From contig NZ_BCWU01000005.1 of the NCBI RefSeq assembly GCF_001592365.1, positions 186,001 through 250,000 on the forward strand: a stretch of 64,000 nt of DNA, read 5' to 3'. Source of the stretch: Gordonia hydrophobica NBRC 16057 (lineage in GTDB: Bacteria; Actinomycetota; Actinomycetes; Mycobacteriales; Mycobacteriaceae). This document shows, in pieces, positions 49,140-58,822 of this stretch. The notes beneath the pieces were generated by a model that was given only the letters and a program-made list of their open reading frames with translations, had not been told where the DNA came from and did no database searches. The position numbers and the translations under genes were made by a program. Each line of letters opens with the position of its first letter. Position 1 is the stretch's first letter.

Positions 49140-50661
49140 GGGCGCCGACCAGGACCGGCCACAGCCAGACGAAGTTCGCGATCACCAGCGCGATATAGAA
49201 GGAGACGGCCAGCACACTGAGCAGTCGTCGCTCCGACTGCGCGCCGCGCGGCGCAGCGCGCAGCAGGTCCCCGCACACCAGCGCCAGTCCCATCACCAGG
49301 AACGGCGCCATGGCGGTGGCGTAGAAGAAGTACATCTGACGGTCGATGTCGCCGAACCAGGGGACGATTCCCGCGCCGTAGGCGACGAGGACCGCCACAT
49401 AGCGCCAGTCGCGTCGCGATGCGATCCGCCACAGCGCCCACCCGACCATGGGAAGCGCGAGCCACCACAGTGCCGGTGTGCCGATCAGCATCTGCGCGCG
49501 GATGCAGTCGGCGCCCGAACATTGGTCGGGTCCGTACGAGATCGCGTACAGCATCGGCCGCAGGCCCATCGGCCACGTCCACGGCTTGGACTCCCACGGA
49601 TGGTGGTTGCCCGCCGCGTTGGTGAGTCCGGCGTGGAACTCGAGGATTCCGGACTCGTAGTACCAGAACGAGCGGACCGCATTCGGCAGCCACGACCAGG
49701 TGCCGTCGACCCCGATCTTCTCCCCGGTCGCATACCGGTACACCGCAGTCTCCGACGCGAACCACGGCGCGAAGCTCGCCAGATACATGAGGAACGGCAT
49801 CAGTCCCAGCGACGACGCCGATGGGATCAGATCGCGCCGCAGCACCCCCATCCATGGACGCTGCACGTGATACGCCTTACGCGTGGCGACGTCGCATCCG
49901 AGTGAGAGCAGCGTGAACGCGACGACGAAGTAGGCGCCCGACCACTTGGTGCCGCACGCGAGTCCGAGCATCAGGCCTGCGGCGAACCGGTACCAGCGGA
50001 AACCGAATCGCGGACCGAACGGGGAGTCACCGATCCGGCCCTCCTCCCAGACCCGGTGCATGCGTTGTCGCATCTGGTCGCGGTCGGACACCAAGGCCGC
50101 GAAGGCCAGGGTGATGAACAGGATCTGGAAGATGTCGAGCATGCCCATCCGGGACTGCACGAACAGGACGCCCTCGCAGATCGCGAAGACGCCTGCGATG
50201 GCGCCGATCAGCGTGGAGCGGGCCAGCCGTCGCACGGTGAGATAGACCGCGAGGACGATGATCACGCCCGAGACCGCCGAGACGAACCGCCAGCCGATCG
50301 GGTTGTACCCGAACATCCATTCGCTGAGCGCGAGCATCCACTTCCCGACAGGTGGATGCACCACGAGACCGTACGCGGGGTTGTCCTCGATGAAGTTGTC
50401 GCCGGTCAGGACCTGCCAGCCCTGGGGGACGTAGTGCTTCTCGTCGAAGACGGGGGTGCCGTTGTCGGTGGGATGCGCCAGATCCCAGAAGCGGGTGGCG
50501 ACGGCGATCAGGGTCAGCACGGCGCCGACGATGGTGCCGCGCAGGCGGTCGGTGGCGCCGACCACCGGTTCGGGGACCTGCGGACCGGGTGCCGTGCCCA
50601 GGTCTTCGGTGAGCGCGCGGTCCGCGACGGTCGCGCGTTCGATGGAGGCGGCAGGGGTCAC
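49087..50661 (-). CDS. pmt: Polyprenyl-phosphate-mannose-protein mannosyltransferase
   Basis: The 524-residue GT39-type integral membrane enzyme has about 10-11 hydrophobic segments. The first extracytoplasmic loop has the catalytic Asp-Glu pair (NGTPVFDEKHYVPQGW), and later loops carry NPAYGLVVHPPVGKW and HHPWESKPWTWPMG. It transfers mannose from polyprenyl-phosphate-mannose to Ser/Thr of proteins during Sec-dependent export. Position beside rsmI matches Rv1002c. GTG start at 50661. Overlaps the MFS gene end by 53 bp. Confidence 0.93.
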   Translation of the reverse strand: MTPAASIERATVADRALTEDLGTAPGPQVPEPVVGATDRLRGTIVGAVLTLIAVATRFWDLAHPTDNGTPVFDEKHYVPQGWQVLTGDNFIEDNPAYGLVVHPPVGKWMLALSEWMFGYNPIGWRFVSAVSGVIIVLAVYLTVRRLARSTLIGAIAGVFAICEGVLFVQSRMGMLDIFQILFITLAFAALVSDRDQMRQRMHRVWEEGRIGDSPFGPRFGFRWYRFAAGLMLGLACGTKWSGAYFVVAFTLLSLGCDVATRKAYHVQRPWMGVLRRDLIPSASSLGLMPFLMYLASFAPWFASETAVYRYATGEKIGVDGTWSWLPNAVRSFWYYESGILEFHAGLTNAAGNHHPWESKPWTWPMGLRPMLYAISYGPDQCSGADCIRAQMLIGTPALWWLALPMVGWALWRIASRRDWRYVAVLVAYGAGIVPWFGDIDRQMYFFYATAMAPFLVMGLALVCGDLLRAAPRGAQSERRLLSVLAVSFYIALVIANFVWLWPVLVGAPISSVEWNQQIWLPSWS

Positions 50662-50684
50662 CTGAGCGATGGTAGCCGGATCAG

Positions 50685-50690
50685 TAGTCT
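50685..50690 (+). promoter_or_regulatory. Leaderless -10 box of rsmI
   Basis: TAGTCT six bases before GTG 50697, no ribosome site. Confidence 0.5.
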
Positions 50691-50696
50691 GAGTCG

Positions 50697-51584
50697 GTGA
50701 TGAGTAGGGACCGGAGCACCGGCGTCGACGTGGCGGGCGAGCCGGGAGCAGGGCGTCTGGTTCTGGCGGGGACGCCGATGGGACAGCCGGACGACGCGTC
50801 GCCGCGACTGCGTGCCGCGCTCGGCTCCGCCGACATCGTCGCCGCCGAAGACACCCGCCGCACTCGAGCCCTGGCAGCGGCTCTCGGCGTCGAGATCACC
50901 GGGCGCGTTCTCAGCTACTACGACCAGGTGGAGGCGGCGCGCACACCGGGCCTGATTCAGGCGATCGCCGACGGCGCCACCGTCCTGCTGGTCACCGATG
51001 CCGGGATGCCGTCGGTCAGCGACCCCGGCTACCGGCTGGTCGTCGCGTGCGCGGACGCGGACCTGCCGATGACCTGCCTGCCGGGACCGTCGGCCGTGAC
51101 CACGGCGCTCGCACTATCGGCGATGCCGTCCGAGCGGTTCTGCTTCGACGGCTTCGCACCCCGCAAGTCCGGCGCCCGTCAGGAGTGGCTGAGCGAGCTG
51201 CGCACGCAGACGCGCACGGTCGTCTTCTTCGAGTCGCCGCACCGGCTGGCGCAGACCCTGGCCGACGCCGCCGCGGTCCTCGGCGAGGACCGTCGTGCCG
51301 CGGTCTGCCGGGAACTGACCAAGACATACGAGGAAGTGCGGCGCGGCGGGCTCGCCGAACTGGCTGCGTGGGCGGCCGACGGTGTGAAGGGCGAGATCAC
51401 GGTGGTGCTGGCGGGCGCCCCGGCCGTCGACGAGTCCGTCGAGATCGACGACGTCGCCGCCCGCGCCCAGGAGCTCGCCGAGGGCGGAGTCCGACTCAAG
51501 GAGGCCTGCGCGCAGGCGGCCGCCGGCACGCCATTCTCGCGTCGCGACGTCTACCAGGCGGTCCTGGCAGCGCGGAGCGAGTGA
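50697..51584 (+). CDS. rsmI: 16S rRNA 2'-O-ribose C1402 methyltransferase RsmI
   Basis: The 295-residue tetrapyrrole-methylase-fold enzyme has LVLAGTPMGQPDDASPRLRAAL (a variant of the family GTPIGNLxD), AAEDTRRTRAL, LLVTDAGMPSVSDPGYRLV and LPGPSAVTTALALS. It methylates ribose of C1402 in 16S rRNA, fine-tuning the P site. Matches Rv1003 in place. GTG at 50697 or ATG at 50700 could start it; leaderless spacing favours 50697. Confidence 0.93.
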   Translation: MMSRDRSTGVDVAGEPGAGRLVLAGTPMGQPDDASPRLRAALGSADIVAAEDTRRTRALAAALGVEITGRVLSYYDQVEAARTPGLIQAIADGATVLLVTDAGMPSVSDPGYRLVVACADADLPMTCLPGPSAVTTALALSAMPSERFCFDGFAPRKSGARQEWLSELRTQTRTVVFFESPHRLAQTLADAAAVLGEDRRAAVCRELTKTYEEVRRGGLAELAAWAADGVKGEITVVLAGAPAVDESVEIDDVAARAQELAEGGVRLKEACAQAAAGTPFSRRDVYQAVLAARSE

Positions 51585-51592
51585 GGGTGGCG

Positions 51593-52669
51593 ATGCGGAG
51601 CGGCGCGATCCCGGAGGCGGCCGGCCGGGCCGTCCGGGAACTGAATCCGGCGTACTTCGGGATGGTCATGGCGACCGGCATCGTCTCGATTGCCGCGAAG
51701 GCACAGCACTGGGACGTGCTGTCGACGGTGTTGTTCGCGATCGCAGGCGTCGCCTATGCGGTGCTGGTCCTGATGAACCTGGCGCGACTGCTGCGCTTTC
51801 GGCAGGTCGTCGCACTGGATCTGCGGGTGCCGACGAGGACGTTCGGCTTCTTCACGATCGTCGCCGCGACCGGCGTGCTGGGCTCCCGCGTGATGCTGGA
51901 CGGGCAGCTCGCGGCCGCCGTCGTGTTCCTCGCGGTGACCGCCGGACTGTGGCTGGTCCTCGGGTATCTGCTGCCGCCGCTGGCGTTCTCGACCGGGGCG
52001 AGTGAATCGCAGCTGGAACGCGCCGACGGCACCTGGTTCCTGTGGGTGGTCGCGACGCAGTCGGTCGCGGTCCTGGCCGCGGCGGTGCAACCGCACGTCG
52101 ACACAGGTCGAGCGCAGCTGGCGCTGCTCGCCGTGCTCTGTTGGTCGGTCGGTGTGTTCCTGTATGTCGCCGTCGCGTTGTTCGTCGCGTCCCGCGTGTT
52201 CATTCACCAACTGCGGCCGGGAGAGCTCAGCGGCGCCTACTGGATCGCGATGGGTGCCACGGCGATCACCGTGGTCGCGGGCGCGAACATCGCGGGAATG
52301 GCCGACGCGCCGATTCTGCGGGTCACCCAGTCGACGATCGAGGCCGGGTCGGTGATCTTCTGGGCGTTCGGAACGTGGTTGGTCCCGCCGCTCCTGTTCG
52401 CCGGCTACTGGCGCCACATCCGGCATCGTGTCCCGCTGTCGTACGACATCTCGTTCTGGTCGATTGTGTTCCCGCTCGGCATGTACGGCGTCGGAAGCAG
52501 ACAGCTCGGCACCGTCAACGACATACCGCTCCTCGACACCATCGGCCACGTCGAGATCTGGGTCGCCGTCGTCGCCTGGGCGCTGACGTTCGCGGGTTTC
52601 CTGCTGACACTGGTGCGGTGGGCGCAGTCCGCGATCGCCCGGACAGCCGAGCGCGCGGGACCGGGCTGA
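51593..52669 (+). CDS. TDT-family transporter (TehA/SLAC1-like)
   Basis: The 358-residue membrane protein has 10 predicted helices and ELNPAYFGMVMATGIVSIAA near the start, the family opening (P-x-x-F-x-x-V-M-x-T-G). TDT proteins include tellurite-resistance TehA, sulfite exporters and C4-dicarboxylate transporters built like SLAC1 anion channels. Substrate not predictable. It starts 8 bp after rsmI with GAGGG upstream, so co-transcription is likely. Confidence 0.86.
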   Translation: MRSGAIPEAAGRAVRELNPAYFGMVMATGIVSIAAKAQHWDVLSTVLFAIAGVAYAVLVLMNLARLLRFRQVVALDLRVPTRTFGFFTIVAATGVLGSRVMLDGQLAAAVVFLAVTAGLWLVLGYLLPPLAFSTGASESQLERADGTWFLWVVATQSVAVLAAAVQPHVDTGRAQLALLAVLCWSVGVFLYVAVALFVASRVFIHQLRPGELSGAYWIAMGATAITVVAGANIAGMADAPILRVTQSTIEAGSVIFWAFGTWLVPPLLFAGYWRHIRHRVPLSYDISFWSIVFPLGMYGVGSRQLGTVNDIPLLDTIGHVEIWVAVVAWALTFAGFLLTLVRWAQSAIARTAERAGPG

Positions 52670-52688
52670 CCGCCGCGTGCACGCGCCG

Positions 52689-52703
52689 GACGCCGCGGGC
52701 GTC
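52689..52703. terminator. Weak hairpin between convergent genes
   Basis: GACGCC-GCG-GGCGTC, 6-bp stem, between the TDT transporter and pabB. No U-tract; a weak candidate. Confidence 0.33.
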
Positions 52704-52708
52704 GGTCG

Positions 52709-53869
52709 TCACCCGAAGGCGACGATCGACGCCGCTTTGTCCAGGCATTCCTGCCACTCCGCGGCGGGGTCGGAGTCGATGGTGATGCCGCCGCCGACGC
52801 CCAGTGTCAGCGCACCGTCCGGCGTGATCGCCACGGTGCGGATGGCGACGTTCAGGTCCAGGAGACCGTCGGGTCCGGCCATCCCGAGCGCACCGCAGTA
52901 GACGCCGCGCGCTCGTTCCTCCCAGTCGGCGAGGAGTTCCTGCGCGCGGATCTTCGGCGTTCCGGTCACCGAGGCGGGTGGGAACGTCGCATCGAGCAGC
53001 GCCGTGTTGCCGACGTCGTCGGCGAGGTCGGCGGCCACGGACGACACCAGATGCCACACCCCGGGCGCGCCGACTACGGTCAGCAGATCGGGGACGGTGA
53101 CCGAGCCGGTGCGGGCCACCCGACCGAGGTCGTTGCGGACCAGATCGACGATCATCACGTTCTCGGCGATGTCTTTGGTCGAGGCGGCGAGCAGGGTCGG
53201 GTCGGCGGAGGCGGGCAGGGTGCCTTTGATCGGCGACGACGTGACCCGACTGCCGCGTCGGTCGAGAAAGGACTCCGGGCTGAAGCTCGCGATGGCACCC
53301 CACGTCCCGGACAGCCACGCCGCTTTGGCGGGTGCGGTGGTGGCGACGACGTCGGCGAAGAAATCGAGCGGGCGACCGTGGAGCAGGCCGCTGAACTGGG
53401 TGCAGACGCACGCCTGGTACACCTCGCCTGCGACGATCGCGTCGCGGCACTGCTGCACGGCGCGCAGATGGCGGTCGCGGTCGGGGACCGCCCAGTCGGC
53501 GTGCCAGGAGGCGCGGTCAGTCGTCGCGGCGAGCGCGTCGGTCACCCAGCCGGGCCGGGCGGCTCCGGACGCGCTGACCCACGACCACGCGCCGTCGACC
53601 AGCCGGAGCACACCGTCGGTGAGACCACCGACCACCTCCGGCAACGGTGACTCGCCGCTCCGCACGGGGAAGCCGAGCGCACCGAACCAGAACTCGTCGG
53701 GACGGTCCGGCGGTGCGACACCCGCGGTCACGGCGATCGAGGGGGCGATCACCGCGTCGGCGTCGGCCCAGTCGCCGATCAAAGCGGCCGGTCCGGGGAG
53801 CCCGCGGCGCGCAGTGGCGGAATCGAGCGCGTGCACGACGTCGAGCGCCGACACCGCAACGGCGGTCAT
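52709..53869 (-). CDS. pabB: Aminodeoxychorismate synthase component I PabB
   Basis: The 386-residue chorismate-binding-family enzyme has VYQACVCTQFSG near the middle, FSPESFLDRRGSRVTSSPIKGTLP (S-P-E-x-F and the P-I-K-G-T substrate signature), NVMIVDLVRNDLGRV, FPPASVTGTPKIRAQEL and the final GVGGGITIDSDPAAEW. It makes 4-amino-4-deoxychorismate from chorismate and ammonia for folate synthesis. The PIKGT lysine is characteristic of PabB rather than TrpE. Follows metG by 10 bp on the same strand (Rv1005c-like order). Confidence 0.93.
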   Translation of the reverse strand: MTAVAVSALDVVHALDSATARRGLPGPAALIGDWADADAVIAPSIAVTAGVAPPDRPDEFWFGALGFPVRSGESPLPEVVGGLTDGVLRLVDGAWSWVSASGAARPGWVTDALAATTDRASWHADWAVPDRDRHLRAVQQCRDAIVAGEVYQACVCTQFSGLLHGRPLDFFADVVATTAPAKAAWLSGTWGAIASFSPESFLDRRGSRVTSSPIKGTLPASADPTLLAASTKDIAENVMIVDLVRNDLGRVARTGSVTVPDLLTVVGAPGVWHLVSSVAADLADDVGNTALLDATFPPASVTGTPKIRAQELLADWEERARGVYCGALGMAGPDGLLDLNVAIRTVAITPDGALTLGVGGGITIDSDPAAEWQECLDKAASIVAFG

Positions 53870-53879
53870 GCGCGGCCGG

Positions 53880-55451
53880 TCATGCGTCGACGGTGGGCAT
53901 TTCCTGACGCGGGAACACCGGCGTCGGCTTCGGCAGTGCGGTCCCCGGCGACAGCCGGTCGGTGACGGCGGTGAACCGGCGGGCCTGCTCGTCGGCGTCG
54001 ATGGCGAGCAGATCGAGCAGCGTCGACGTGGAGGTCGGCATCACCGGCTGCGCGAGCAGAGTGACGACGCGGACCACCTCGGCGCACACGTAGAGAACGG
54101 TGCCGGTGCGGTCGAGGTCGGTCTTGGCGAGCTTCCACGGTTCCTGTGCGGAGATGTACCGGTTGGTGTCGGCGAGGACCGACCACATCGCTTCGATGCC
54201 GAGGTGGATGGCCTGACGGTCGAACAGGTCGCGGACTTTCGGTAGCAGCGCGTCGGCGGCGGCGAGCAGAGCCGAGTCCTCGGTGGTGAGGTCGCCGGGC
54301 TGCGGCACTTGCGACTCGAAGTACTTGCCGATCATGCTCAGCGTGCGCTGTGCCAGGTTGCCGTACTCGTTGGCGAGGTCGGCATTGTTGCGGGAGACGA
54401 TCGCCTCCGCGGAGTACGAGCCGTCCTGTCCGTACGAGACCTCGCGGAGGAAGAAGTAGCGGACCGCGTCCAGCCCGAACTGCGCCACCAACTCGTGCGG
54501 ATCGACGACGTTGCCGACCGACTTGCTCATCTTCTCGCCGCGATTGAACAGGAAGCCGTGCGCGAAGACCCGCTGGGGGACGTCGATGCCTGCGCTCATC
54601 AGGAACGCGGGCCAGTACACGCAGTGGAAGCGGATGATGTCCTTGCCGATGATGTGCAGATCGGCGGGCCAGAACCGGTCCAGCATCGTCCCGTCGTCGG
54701 GGAAGCCGACGCCGGTCAGGTAGTTGGTCAGTGCATCGACCCACACGTACATCACGTGATCGGGTGCGCCCGGGACCGGGACGCCCCAGTCGAAGGTCGT
54801 TCGCGAGATCGAGAGGTCGTTGAGTCCGCCCGCGACGAAGGCGCGGACCTCGTTGCGCCGCACATCCGGGCCGATGAACTCGGGGTGCTCGTCGTAGAGG
54901 GCCAGCAGTCGGTCCTGGTACTGGGAGAGACGGAAGAAGTAGGTCTGCTCTTCGGTCCAGGTCAGGACGTGGCCGTTCTCGGTCGCGACGCGCTGACCGT
55001 CGTCGGCGACGGTCGTCTCGTCCTCGCTGAAGAACGCCTCGTCGCGGACGTCGTACCAGCCGGCGTACGAGTCGAGATAGATGTCGCCCGCGGCCTCCAT
55101 CCGCTTCCAGATCTCCTCCGACGCCCGGTGGTGGTCGGCGTCGGTGGTGCGGATGAAGCGGCTCAGATCCGTGCCGAGGGCGGCGTGCAGCGCCTCGAAG
55201 CGGTCGGAGTTGGTCTTCGCCAACTCAGCCGTCGAGACGCCGTCCCGCTCGGCCGTCTGCTGCATCTTCTGCCCGTGCTCATCGGTGCCCGACTGGAACC
55301 GGACGTCGAATCCGTCGAGGGATTTGAACCGGGCCAGCACATCCGCCGAGATGAACTCGTAGGCGTGCCCGATGTGCGGGGCGCCGTTCGGGTACGCGAT
55401 GGCGGTGGTGATGTAGAAGGGCGACGACGCGCCAAAGGACTCGCTCGGCAT
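53880..55451 (-). CDS. metG: Methionyl-tRNA synthetase
   Basis: The 523-residue class-I synthetase has the HIGH motif as PHIGHAYE near residues 25-32 and KMSKS at 307-311. It lacks the C-terminal dimerisation/EMAP-like domain and the four-Cys zinc knuckle of longer MetG types, as in mycobacterial MetS. It charges tRNA-Met. TACAAT nine bases before the ATG is the likely -10. Pairing with pabB downstream and tatD further away matches Rv1007c-Rv1008, with an inserted carbohydrate/iron block. Confidence 0.95.
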   Translation of the reverse strand: MPSESFGASSPFYITTAIAYPNGAPHIGHAYEFISADVLARFKSLDGFDVRFQSGTDEHGQKMQQTAERDGVSTAELAKTNSDRFEALHAALGTDLSRFIRTTDADHHRASEEIWKRMEAAGDIYLDSYAGWYDVRDEAFFSEDETTVADDGQRVATENGHVLTWTEEQTYFFRLSQYQDRLLALYDEHPEFIGPDVRRNEVRAFVAGGLNDLSISRTTFDWGVPVPGAPDHVMYVWVDALTNYLTGVGFPDDGTMLDRFWPADLHIIGKDIIRFHCVYWPAFLMSAGIDVPQRVFAHGFLFNRGEKMSKSVGNVVDPHELVAQFGLDAVRYFFLREVSYGQDGSYSAEAIVSRNNADLANEYGNLAQRTLSMIGKYFESQVPQPGDLTTEDSALLAAADALLPKVRDLFDRQAIHLGIEAMWSVLADTNRYISAQEPWKLAKTDLDRTGTVLYVCAEVVRVVTLLAQPVMPTSTSTLLDLLAIDADEQARRFTAVTDRLSPGTALPKPTPVFPRQEMPTVDA

Positions 55452-55528
55452 AATACGGCGATTGTACGTGCGCGGGAGGGATCAGACCGCGCGACCCTCC
55501 CTCCGTCGCTGGTCACGCCGAACGGCGG

Positions 55529-57970
55529 CTAGCGTCCCGGACGCCGGTACGGTTCGCAGCCGGGAGGGGCCTCGGGGGCGTCACGTGATTCCACCGGCGG
55601 GATGTCGCGGATGACGGGGTCGTCGCCGAGGACGAACTGTTCGCCGTGGTGCGCGAGGTCGACGGTCGGTCCCGACAGCAGGCGGTAGGTGGCCTGCTGC
55701 GAGTCGATGGCGACGACGATCCGCGACTCACGGATCACCATGCGGAACGACATGTAATTCAGTCGCGAGGGGAGTCGCGGTGCGAACGTGATCTGTCCGT
55801 CGAAATCGCGCATGCCGCCGAATCCGGCGACGCAGTCGGTCCACGCACCTGCCAGCGCCGCGATGTGCAGACCGGACGAGACGTTGTTGTGGAGGTCGTG
55901 CAGGTCGGTGAAGACCGATTCGCTCATCAGGTCGTACGAGAGGTCCAGGTACCCGACCTCCGCGGCGGTCACCGCCTCGCAGCAGGCCGAGAGCGACGAG
56001 TCGCGCACCGTGATCGGATAGTAGTAGTCGAAGTTCGCGAGCTTCTGCTCCGGCGAGAACCGATCGCCGAACAGGTACATCGCGAAGACGAGATCGGCCT
56101 GCTTCACCACCTGCTTGCGGTACAGGTCGAAGTACGGGTAGTTCAGCAGCAGCGGGTAGCGGCCGCGGGAGCGATCGAAGTCCCAGCGGTCGAGCTTCGT
56201 GAACGACTCGGACTGCTGGTGCACGCCGAGGTCGTCGTCGTAGGGGACCGTCATGTCATCGGCGCAGCGCGTCCAGCGCGTCAGGTCGTCGTCGTGCACG
56301 CCGAGACTGCGAGCCACCGCGGGCTGGCGGGAGCAGGCGGCGACGGCGTCGCGCAGCGCCTGCTGAACAGCGAGGTTGGTGAACACATTGTTGTTGACGA
56401 TCGCGGTGTACTCGTCGGGTCCGGTGATGCCGTCGATGCGGAACTTGCCGCTGGAATCGTGATGACCGAAGGCGGAGAAGAAGCGGGCGATCTCGACGAG
56501 CAGCTCCACGCCGCACTCCACTTCGAAGGCTTCGTCGCCGGTCGCGCGGATGTAGCGGGCGGTCGCATTGGCGATGTCGGCGGACACGTGGATGCCGGCA
56601 GTTCCTGCGGGCCAGTAGCCCGAGCACTCGTCGCCGTTGATGGAACGCCACGGGAACATGGCCCCGTCCTGACCGAGTTCGGCGGCGCGTTCACGCGCCT
56701 TGTCGAGGGTCATGTGCCGCCAGCGGAGCTCCTCGCCCGCAGCGGCCGGGACCGTGTAGGTGAGCATCGGCAGGACGAAGCTCTCCGTGTCCCAGAAAGT
56801 GTGGCCGTCGTAGCCGGGGCCGGTGAGGCCCTTCGCCGGGATGGCGCGGGACTGTCCGCGCGCGCCGGCCTGCAGCACGTGGAACAGGGCGAACCGGACC
56901 GCCTGCTGCAGCTCCGGGTCGCCGTCGAGCTCGATGTCGGCGTCCAGCCAGAACTCGTCCAGGTAGTCGGCCTGCTCCTGCTTCAATGCCTCCCACCCCG
57001 TTTCGCGGGCCATCGCGAGCGCAGCCTCCACCTGTGCGCGCAGCGCGGGCACCGAGCGGCGCGCCGACCAGCCGTAGCCCATGTATTTGGTGAGGACCAG
57101 CTTGCTGCCCTGGGGGACGGTCGCGGCGACGGTCAGGCGCGCGAGGTCGCCTTCGGCGCGGATCGCGGTGTCTGCCGAACCGGGAAGCTCCAGCTCGTGA
57201 TCCATGCCCGCGGCGACGGCGAGCTCCGACCGTCGGGTGTGGTGGACCAGGACGGCGGAGAGGTCTTCGCAGTCGGCGAGATCGCCCACCAGCGGCTGCT
57301 CCAACGACGCCGCCATTCGCGGATCGGCGGCCGCCGAGACGCCGCCGATCGGCTCATTGGCCAGCAGGTCCGACTGGAGGACCAGCTTCATGTCCTCGCC
57401 GATCGGCTCCACCTCGTAGCGAATGGCGCCGATGGTGCGCTTGGTGAACGACACCAGCCGCTCGGATCGGATCCGCACGGTGCGGCCGGTCGGGGAGGTC
57501 CACAGGGTGCTGCGGCGCAGTGTGCCGGTCCGGAAGTCGAGGACCCGCTCGTGCTCGACGGTCCGGCCGTACCGCAGGTCCATCGGCTCGTCTTCCACCA
57601 ACAGCCGGATGATCTTGCCGTCGGTCACGTTGACGACGGTCTGCCCCGACTCGGGGTAGCCGTAACCGCTCTCCGCGTAGGGCAGATCCCGCAGCTCGTA
57701 GAAGCCGCTGAGGTAGGTGCCGGGCTGGTCGACGGGCTCGCCCTCCTCGAAGGATCCGCGCAGCCCGATGTGCCCGTTCGAGAGGGCGAACAGCGTCTCA
57801 GTCCGACCGATCATGTCCACGTCGAGGCCGCGCCACCGCAGCTGCCACGGACTGACGTCGAATCCCTCGACCGGATGCACGCCGTGGTGGGGCACGTTCA
57901 CCGGATCGGTATGGCTCGACGTGTCGCCGTGGGTGGTGTGGGCCAGCTCGCTGGTGGTCGGCTCGATCAC
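55529..57970 (-). CDS. Glycoside hydrolase family 65 phosphorylase-like protein
   Basis: The 813-residue GH65 protein has an N-terminal beta-sandwich (about 1-290; TLFALSNGHIGLRGSFEEG) and an (alpha/alpha)6 catalytic barrel with ARGQSRAIPAKGLTGPGYDGHTFWDTE (substrate-binding GYxGHxFWDxE). The probable general acid is Glu520 in TGPDEYTAIVNNN. The family contains maltose, trehalose and kojibiose phosphorylases, which release beta-glucose-1-phosphate, and some hydrolases. The adjacent beta-phosphoglucomutase-like HAD strongly suggests a phosphorylase. No signal peptide. A pair like this occurs in M. tuberculosis as Rv3400-Rv3401, away from metG. Confidence 0.92.
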   Translation of the reverse strand: MIEPTTSELAHTTHGDTSSHTDPVNVPHHGVHPVEGFDVSPWQLRWRGLDVDMIGRTETLFALSNGHIGLRGSFEEGEPVDQPGTYLSGFYELRDLPYAESGYGYPESGQTVVNVTDGKIIRLLVEDEPMDLRYGRTVEHERVLDFRTGTLRRSTLWTSPTGRTVRIRSERLVSFTKRTIGAIRYEVEPIGEDMKLVLQSDLLANEPIGGVSAAADPRMAASLEQPLVGDLADCEDLSAVLVHHTRRSELAVAAGMDHELELPGSADTAIRAEGDLARLTVAATVPQGSKLVLTKYMGYGWSARRSVPALRAQVEAALAMARETGWEALKQEQADYLDEFWLDADIELDGDPELQQAVRFALFHVLQAGARGQSRAIPAKGLTGPGYDGHTFWDTESFVLPMLTYTVPAAAGEELRWRHMTLDKARERAAELGQDGAMFPWRSINGDECSGYWPAGTAGIHVSADIANATARYIRATGDEAFEVECGVELLVEIARFFSAFGHHDSSGKFRIDGITGPDEYTAIVNNNVFTNLAVQQALRDAVAACSRQPAVARSLGVHDDDLTRWTRCADDMTVPYDDDLGVHQQSESFTKLDRWDFDRSRGRYPLLLNYPYFDLYRKQVVKQADLVFAMYLFGDRFSPEQKLANFDYYYPITVRDSSLSACCEAVTAAEVGYLDLSYDLMSESVFTDLHDLHNNVSSGLHIAALAGAWTDCVAGFGGMRDFDGQITFAPRLPSRLNYMSFRMVIRESRIVVAIDSQQATYRLLSGPTVDLAHHGEQFVLGDDPVIRDIPPVESRDAPEAPPGCEPYRRPGR

Positions 57971-58003
57971 AAGGAGATCCTTCTCGGCTTTGACTGGGAC
58001 AGG

Positions 58004-58735
58004 TCAGTTCTCGGCGAGCAGCTCGTCGAGATCAGTGACGACGATAGAGGCACCGGCCGACGTCATCGCGTCCGACTGGCCGCCGCCGACACGATCGACT
58101 CCGACGACATACCCGAACCGCCCGGCGGCGCCCGCCTGGACACCGGAGATCGCGTCTTCGAAGACGCACGCCGCCGCGGCGTCGACGCCCATCAACTGTG
58201 CGCCCCGCAAGAAGGAGTCGGGGGCGGGTTTGCCTGCCAGGTGCTCGTCGACGATCGTGTTGCCGTCGACCCGATGCTCGACGAACTCGGTCAGCCCGGC
58301 GGCGTCGAGGACTTGAGCGCCGTTGCGGGAGCTCGTCACGACGGCGATCCGGAGGCCCGCATCGCGAGCGGCGTGCAGATAGCGCACGGAACCGGGATAG
58401 GCGACGACGCCGTCACGGTCCAGGGCGGCGAGGAAGGCGTCGTTCTTCGCGGCGGCGATCGCGGTCGCCGCGTCGTCGGCCACCTGCAGTCCGCGGGAGT
58501 CCAGGAACGATCGGACGCCGTCCATGCGGGGGCGGCCGTCCACGAAGTCGAAGTAGTCCTGATCGGTGAACGGGCGCAGTTCGTCGGTGCGATCGGCGAT
58601 CGCCCCGCCCGCGCGCTGCGTCAGAAAGGCGTTGAAGGTGTCGGTCCACGCGGTGCGATGCACCGAGGCGGTATCGGTCAGCACGCCGTCGAGGTCGAAG
58701 AGGGCGACGGTGATGACATCAGGAAGTCCCAGCAC
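58004..58735 (-). CDS. HAD hydrolase, beta-phosphoglucomutase-like
   Basis: The 243-residue HAD protein has motif I FDLDGVLTDTASVH (nucleophile Asp plus acid Asp), motif II VVTSSRNG, catalytic Lys in AGKPAPDSF, and motif III/IV VFEDAISGVQAGAAG. With a helical cap domain (residues 18-90), this is the beta-PGM arrangement converting beta-glucose-1-phosphate to glucose-6-phosphate. GTG at 58735 is preferred because TAGCGT lies exactly seven bases upstream (leaderless). The GH65 gene follows 33 bp downstream. Confidence 0.88.
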   Translation of the reverse strand: MLGLPDVITVALFDLDGVLTDTASVHRTAWTDTFNAFLTQRAGGAIADRTDELRPFTDQDYFDFVDGRPRMDGVRSFLDSRGLQVADDAATAIAAAKNDAFLAALDRDGVVAYPGSVRYLHAARDAGLRIAVVTSSRNGAQVLDAAGLTEFVEHRVDGNTIVDEHLAGKPAPDSFLRGAQLMGVDAAAACVFEDAISGVQAGAAGRFGYVVGVDRVGGGQSDAMTSAGASIVVTDLDELLAEN

Positions 58736-58742
58736 GACCACG

Positions 58743-58748
58743 ACGCTA
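58743..58748 (-). promoter_or_regulatory. Leaderless -10 box of the HAD-GH65 operon
   Basis: TAGCGT on the minus strand, seven bases before GTG 58735. The promoter diverges from the iron-transport operon. Confidence 0.5.
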
Positions 58749-58803
58749 CCCGGCGATTGCTGCTGGGGCTTCACAACCAATGTGTTGCTCCCAGCAAGTC
58801 AGG

Positions 58804-58822
58804 TGATGCTAGCCTAACTCGG
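58804..58822 (+). promoter_or_regulatory. Iron-box-like operator overlapping a leaderless promoter
   Basis: TGATGCTAGCCTAACTCGG has the strong core TAGCCTAAC but matches only 11 of 19 positions of the IdeR/DtxR consensus. It overlaps TAGCCT (58810-58815), a -10 box six bases before GTG 58822. Position is right for iron repression; strength is uncertain. Confidence 0.5.
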
